Program-made: the position numbers and the translations under genes
NCBI GenBank assembly: GCA_003609755.1
Contig: AP017991.1
Span: forward strand, 3,893,001-3,957,000
DNA from: Planktothrix agardhii NIES-204
GTDB lineage: Bacteria > Cyanobacteriota > Cyanobacteriia > Cyanobacteriales > Microcoleaceae
Direction: 5' to 3'
DNA length: 64,000 bases
Notes under the pieces: generated by a model
What the model saw: only the letters and a program-made list of their open reading frames with translations
Databases searched by the model: none
Told to the model about the DNA's origin: nothing
Part shown: one piece after another, positions 60,102 to 64,000 of the stretch
Numbering within the stretch: position 1 is the first letter of the stretch
Layout: each line of letters opens with the position of its first letter

Positions 60102-62759
60102 ATGCCATTGTCTGACACTCCAGAGAAAACTGTCCTTGATTTACACGAAGAAGCAAGTCGCCATATTGCCCAACAGCAGTTTGATGAAGCAGTTGCTGTG
60201 TGTGAACAGGCGTTAAAATTGCAACCTCGTTTTCTTCCCACTTACAGTACCTTGGGGTTAGCTAAACAATTGCAAGGGAAACTTGATGAAGCCAAATTTT
60301 GGTACACAAAAGCCCTAAATCTCAAACCCGATTGGGCGGAAGTTCATGCGAATTTAGGAACAGTTTATGTTCAACAACAACAATGGCGGGATGCTCTACA
60401 ATCATATCAAACTGCCCTACATTTTAAACCCAATCAAGCCATAATTTATCAGAGTTTATATACTGTTTTCATTAATCTGAATCAACCGGAAGAAGCCACA
60501 AATGCTTGGTATCAAGCCTTAATTTTAGAACCTCAGTCCGTCGCCCCTCAAGATTATATTGATTTTGGGAAAACCTTAATTGAAAAAGGCAAATTAGAGC
60601 CAGCAATTGAATTGTATAGAAAGGGGGTAGAAATTTATCCTAGTTTACCCCAATCCCATTATGGATTAGCAGAGGCATTAAGTCGGAAACAACAGTGGGA
60701 AGAAGCGATCGCAGCCTATAATCAAGCTATTATTCTGAATCCTAATAGTAATCTATTTTATCAAGGGTTAGCCGATGCTTTAGTTCAACAAAAGAATTAT
60801 GAACAAGCGATCGCGAATTATCAAAAAGCCATTGAACTCAGCCCGGATTTTTCTTGGACATATCATCAACTGGGAAATGCTTTATCTGAACAAGAAAGAT
60901 GGGAAGAAGCCACCGTTGCTTATTATCAAGGAATCGGTTTAAATCCTAAGTTTTTTGGTTCCTATTATAAGTTAGGAGAAATTTGTTCTAAGACCGGAAA
61001 ACATGAAGAAGCAATTAATTGGTATCGTCAAGCTCTTGAGATTAATCCCGATAGTTTTTGGTTACATTTTACCTTGGGAAATGCTCTCTGTGAAACCCAG
61101 GAGTTTGATGAGGCTTTAACAGAATATTATCAAGCGATTGAATTTGAACCGAATACGGATTGGTTATATCCCCCCTTGGGAAAAGTATTGATTGCTCAAC
61201 AACGCTGGGATCAAGCTATTAAAGTTTATTGTAAAGCAGTTGAACTGAATTCAAATAATCTTTGGTTGTTAGATCAATTAGCAGAAACCTTAATTGAACA
61301 GCAAGAAATTGAAACTGCTATTTCTGTTTATCAGGAATGTCTAAAAATCAATCCTAAAGCGGATATTGTACATTACAATCTGGGCAATTTATATAAATCT
61401 CAAAGTCAATGGGAAGAAGCGATCGCATCCTATCAAAATGCTATTAATATTAATCCTAAAATCGCTGAATATTATGCGGGATTAGGAGAAATTTGGTTAA
61501 AAAAACAAGAACTAGATCTGGCAATGTCCTACTTGATGGACGCTTTAAAAATGAAGCCCGATTTAATTTCTGCTTATGAAAATATTGCTGAAATTCTACA
61601 ACATCAAGGCAGAAATGAAGAAGCTGTAAAGTGTTTTAATTATAAGGATTTGCCCCCGTCACTTTTAGAACAATATTGTTTTGTTAATCCCGAACAATTG
61701 ATCACCTCAGACTTTAGTTCTAATGTCACCTATATTCCTGTTTATCCGGGTAGTGAAATTTCCCTGAATCCTTCTAAAACCGTGGCTCAATTTCATCCTG
61801 GTTTTATCTTTAGTCAAGCGACAACTCGGAATGCGTTTATTGTCAAATTAGATCAAGGTAGAGTCTGGGGAGATTCGGCGACCAGTGCGGTGATCACAGC
61901 CCATAATGAATTACTGACTGATATTTCCACCGGATCTGCTGAATTGGTTTTATCCTCCCGTAAATTACCTCCAATTCATCATATTAATGGAACCGTTGCA
62001 TTTTTATCGGTACGCTGGGGGGGGGCATTTTTTCATTGGATGTATGATGTTTTACCTGGAATTCACTTGATGGAAAAAAGTGGTATAGATTTGAATAGTA
62101 TTGATTATTTTGTGTTTAATAATTACGATTTTTCCTATCAGAAAGAAACCTTAGAACTTTTGGGAATACCTGAACATAAAATCATTAGAAGTATTGATAA
62201 ACCTTATATTCAAGCGAAGAAACTGATTGTCCCCGCTCCTAATTTGTTCCAAAATGATACGACAACTCCTGAATGGATTTGTAACTTTATAAAACAAAAA
62301 TTACTCCCAGAAACAGCAAAAAATAAAACTGCAAATCGTCACATTTATATCAATCGGAAAAATGCAATTTCTCGGAATGTGGTTAATCAAGATGAGTTGA
62401 TGAAACAGTTAGAATCCCTGAACTTTGAGAGTGTTGTTTTAGAATCCTTAACGATTTCTGAACAAGCTGAATTAATGGCGAGTGCCTCGGTGGTTTTAGC
62501 CCCCCATGGAGCAGGATTATCCAATATTGTTTTCTGTCAACCTGGAACCAAAATTATCGAATTATTTGCTCCTACTTATGTTCCACCTTGCTATCGAATT
62601 ATTAGTAATATTTGTGGGCTGGAACATTACTATTTAATTGGGGAACTGGTAGAGAATACAATGGACGAAGATCTGACCCATTCGGGATTGTTGAATATGC
62701 GAATTAATATTGATGATTTAATGAGTTTATTGGAATTAGCAGAAATTACAGTAACTTAA
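60102..62759 (+). CDS. TPR protein with C-terminal GT61 (DUF563) glycosyltransferase
   Basis: 885 residues from ATG 60102 (TTG at 60090 is in frame). Residues ~15-520 are about 14 TPR units (for example WEEAIAAYNQAIILNPNSN and YEQAIANYQKAIELSPDFS). The C-terminal third is a GT61 domain: FHPGFIFSQATTRNAF, RVWGDSATSAVITAHNELLTD, RWGGAFFHWMYDVLPGIHLM, NRKNAISRNVVNQDEL and the nearly invariant LAPHGAGLSNIVFCQPG. It likely glycosylates a protein held by the TPR array, or takes part in polysaccharide synthesis (inference). The stop overlaps the convergent GT2 gene by 14 bases. Confidence 0.88.
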   Translation: MPLSDTPEKTVLDLHEEASRHIAQQQFDEAVAVCEQALKLQPRFLPTYSTLGLAKQLQGKLDEAKFWYTKALNLKPDWAEVHANLGTVYVQQQQWRDALQSYQTALHFKPNQAIIYQSLYTVFINLNQPEEATNAWYQALILEPQSVAPQDYIDFGKTLIEKGKLEPAIELYRKGVEIYPSLPQSHYGLAEALSRKQQWEEAIAAYNQAIILNPNSNLFYQGLADALVQQKNYEQAIANYQKAIELSPDFSWTYHQLGNALSEQERWEEATVAYYQGIGLNPKFFGSYYKLGEICSKTGKHEEAINWYRQALEINPDSFWLHFTLGNALCETQEFDEALTEYYQAIEFEPNTDWLYPPLGKVLIAQQRWDQAIKVYCKAVELNSNNLWLLDQLAETLIEQQEIETAISVYQECLKINPKADIVHYNLGNLYKSQSQWEEAIASYQNAININPKIAEYYAGLGEIWLKKQELDLAMSYLMDALKMKPDLISAYENIAEILQHQGRNEEAVKCFNYKDLPPSLLEQYCFVNPEQLITSDFSSNVTYIPVYPGSEISLNPSKTVAQFHPGFIFSQATTRNAFIVKLDQGRVWGDSATSAVITAHNELLTDISTGSAELVLSSRKLPPIHHINGTVAFLSVRWGGAFFHWMYDVLPGIHLMEKSGIDLNSIDYFVFNNYDFSYQKETLELLGIPEHKIIRSIDKPYIQAKKLIVPAPNLFQNDTTTPEWICNFIKQKLLPETAKNKTANRHIYINRKNAISRNVVNQDELMKQLESLNFESVVLESLTISEQAELMASASVVLAPHGAGLSNIVFCQPGTKIIELFAPTYVPPCYRIISNICGLEHYYLIGELVENTMDEDLTHSGLLNMRINIDDLMSLLELAEITVT

Positions 62760-63780
62760 TTCCCCCTTCTAAAGATTGAGAACGTTTTTCTATAGTTTGT
62801 TCTAAAACCCAAAGGGTTAAATTTTGCCATTCGGTTAAATTACAAAGTTGATTCACCTCTAAAGACTGTCCTAAACTATCAGAATAATGCACAAAACTTT
62901 CTGTCCAATTTATTAGGGTTTCCACCAACAAAAATGGCGTATATTGCCAAGATTTTCGTAAATATTCTACCATTTCAACAGGAAAACCTGTATAATATAA
63001 ATACCAGGAACTCCAAACTAAGGTACTGTAACGTACCCAATTTTCTATTAACCGAATTTCTAGGGGAATATTAGGAAGATTAAAAAATTTATCCAAAACA
63101 TAATTAATTGATTTCGCTTGAGAAACTCCATCCCGCATGGTATTTCGGTCATGTTGACGGTAACAAACTGTTGGTTGATGTAACCAAGCGGATTCACACC
63201 CTAATAATACCATTCTTAAGATTAAATCGACGTCTTCCGCGTGGGCTAACCCGGGTTCAAATCCTTCTATTTTTAATAACCATTCTCGACGAAACATTAA
63301 GGTTCCCATCGTCCCCAAGGGTTTCCAACGCAACCAATTTTCTAAATTCAATTCTGGAACATAATCCCAAGGCGTCGCATCCATGATAGTTTTTCCTTGT
63401 TGGTTCACTCGACGCCATCCACTTTGAACCAGTCCTAGTCGCGGTTTTGCTTGAAAAACTGCGAGTTGGGTTGCTAATTTATTGGGAAGAAAGATATCAT
63501 CTGCATCCAGAAACACAATAAACTCCCCCCGCGCCAATTTTAACCCATGATTTCGGGCGACAGAAACCCCTTGATTTTCTTGATAAACATAGTGAATATA
63601 GTTAGAATAGGGTTGTAAAACTTGACGGGTATTGTCTTGGGAACCGTCATCAATAATAATAATTTCGTCAGCAGGATATGTTTGATTAATAACACTTTCG
63701 ACGGCTTGCTCAACATAGCGATCGCAGTTGTATGCTGGAATAATTACACTAATTTGGGGAGTTTCTGAAATATTGGACAT
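62746..63780 (-). CDS. GT2 family glycosyltransferase
   Basis: 344 residues, GT-A fold. ISVIIPAYNCDRYVEQAVES, IIIDDGSQDNT, YQENQGVSVARNHGLKLARGEFIVFLDADD (the DXD metal site) and HAEDVDLILRM (catalytic-side ED). It uses an NDP-sugar donor, probably to extend a glycan in the cytoplasm. The C-terminal 100 residues are Trp/Tyr-rich and may be membrane-associated. Convergent with the TPR-GT61 gene; both are probably related to surface glycan synthesis. Confidence 0.9.
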   Translation of the reverse strand: MSNISETPQISVIIPAYNCDRYVEQAVESVINQTYPADEIIIIDDGSQDNTRQVLQPYSNYIHYVYQENQGVSVARNHGLKLARGEFIVFLDADDIFLPNKLATQLAVFQAKPRLGLVQSGWRRVNQQGKTIMDATPWDYVPELNLENWLRWKPLGTMGTLMFRREWLLKIEGFEPGLAHAEDVDLILRMVLLGCESAWLHQPTVCYRQHDRNTMRDGVSQAKSINYVLDKFFNLPNIPLEIRLIENWVRYSTLVWSSWYLYYTGFPVEMVEYLRKSWQYTPFLLVETLINWTESFVHYSDSLGQSLEVNQLCNLTEWQNLTLWVLEQTIEKRSQSLEGGIKLL

Positions 63781-63906
63781 AGATTTTATTGGTGAACTGT
63801 ATTAACTGTTAAACCAATTACGAATTAATAAATCGTAATTAATAATTCGTAATTCGTAATTATCAACTATAATACCTGAAAACGTTATTAATAATCGGTG
63901 CTAATT
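63781..63906. repeat. AATTCGTAATT-type repeat
   Basis: Imperfect direct and inverted copies of TTACGAATTA/TAATTCGTAA (about 63817-63862). A related ATTATCAATTATTAATT patch is at 31634-31672. No gene. Confidence 0.55.
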
Positions 63907-64000
63907 GTGAAAAACACTGTTTCTGTTAAAAAAAATCAAAATATTCCCTGGTTTGAACAGTTGATGGTCATGGTTGCGACGCTGAACTACGGGTTGGTTT
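63907..64000 (+). CDS. N-terminus of an unrecognised protein (cut by window edge)
   Basis: A GTG-started open frame runs to the window end. VKNTVSVKKNQNIPWFEQL followed by MVMVATLNYGLV looks like a basic cytosolic N-terminus leading into a transmembrane helix. Only 31 codons are visible; family unknown. Confidence 0.5.
   Translation, partial: MKNTVSVKKNQNIPWFEQLMVMVATLNYGLV

Overview
The window is chromosomal DNA from a filamentous, Planktothrix/Microcoleus-like cyanobacterium (genus is inference). Evidence: photosystem genes (psbD, psbK, ycf3), a GUN4-domain kinase, dense GCGATCGC (HIP1) octamers, A+T-rich codon use, several Uma2-family nucleases, pentapeptide-repeat and TPR proteins, and heptanucleotide tandem repeats of the cyanobacterial STRR kind. 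No tRNA, rRNA, CRISPR array or complete insertion sequence was recognised.

Layout. 0-13 kb: mainly core and conserved genes: a spherulin-4-like secreted protein, pentapeptide proteins, hypF split by a frameshift in a C-tract, an HGSNAT-like membrane protein, clpP, a DinG-like protein that has lost both ATPase motifs, tyrA, and two tandem cold-shock genes. 13.4-18.2 kb: a small decay zone with a broken N6-DNA methyltransferase, a GT4 glycosyltransferase, an MFS exporter, an AAA-ATPase fragment and a hicAB pair. 18.6-37.9 kb: a Ser/Thr kinase-GUN4-membrane protein, dnaK, a HEAT protein carrying 22 nearly identical 45-bp repeats, the circularly permuted ATP-grasp/alpha-E pair, psbK, GST, an Rpn-like nuclease, CobE, a cyclic-nucleotide-binding/methylglyoxal-synthase-like fusion, a saccharopine-dehydrogenase-like protein, DUF2854, a degenerate GGDEF protein, and an ECF sigma (SigG-type) with its probable anti-sigma factor.

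38.2-47.1 kb is an accessory island. A STAND ATPase with a VMAP-type HTH is divergent from a three-gene cluster: a 49-residue membrane peptide and two dynamin-like GTPases. Then come a papain-fold toxin-like protein with a candidate immunity gene, a vapBC-type pair, and two small-protein/retropepsin pairs, the second broken. Palindromic repeats and HIP1-bounded repeats fill the gaps. The divergent STAND/dynamin cluster is my best candidate for an undescribed, probably defensive, system.

47.2-64 kb returns to core genes: gyrB interrupted by two inteins (one large, with a LAGLIDADG endonuclease and an embedded XRE-type HTH; one that seems to have lost its endonuclease), miaA, a PuuE-like deacetylase, a truncated CpeS-like ORF, a deleted MBL-fold gene, a stand-alone psbD, gatC, ycf3, an SDR, and two glycosyltransferases, one fused to a long TPR array.
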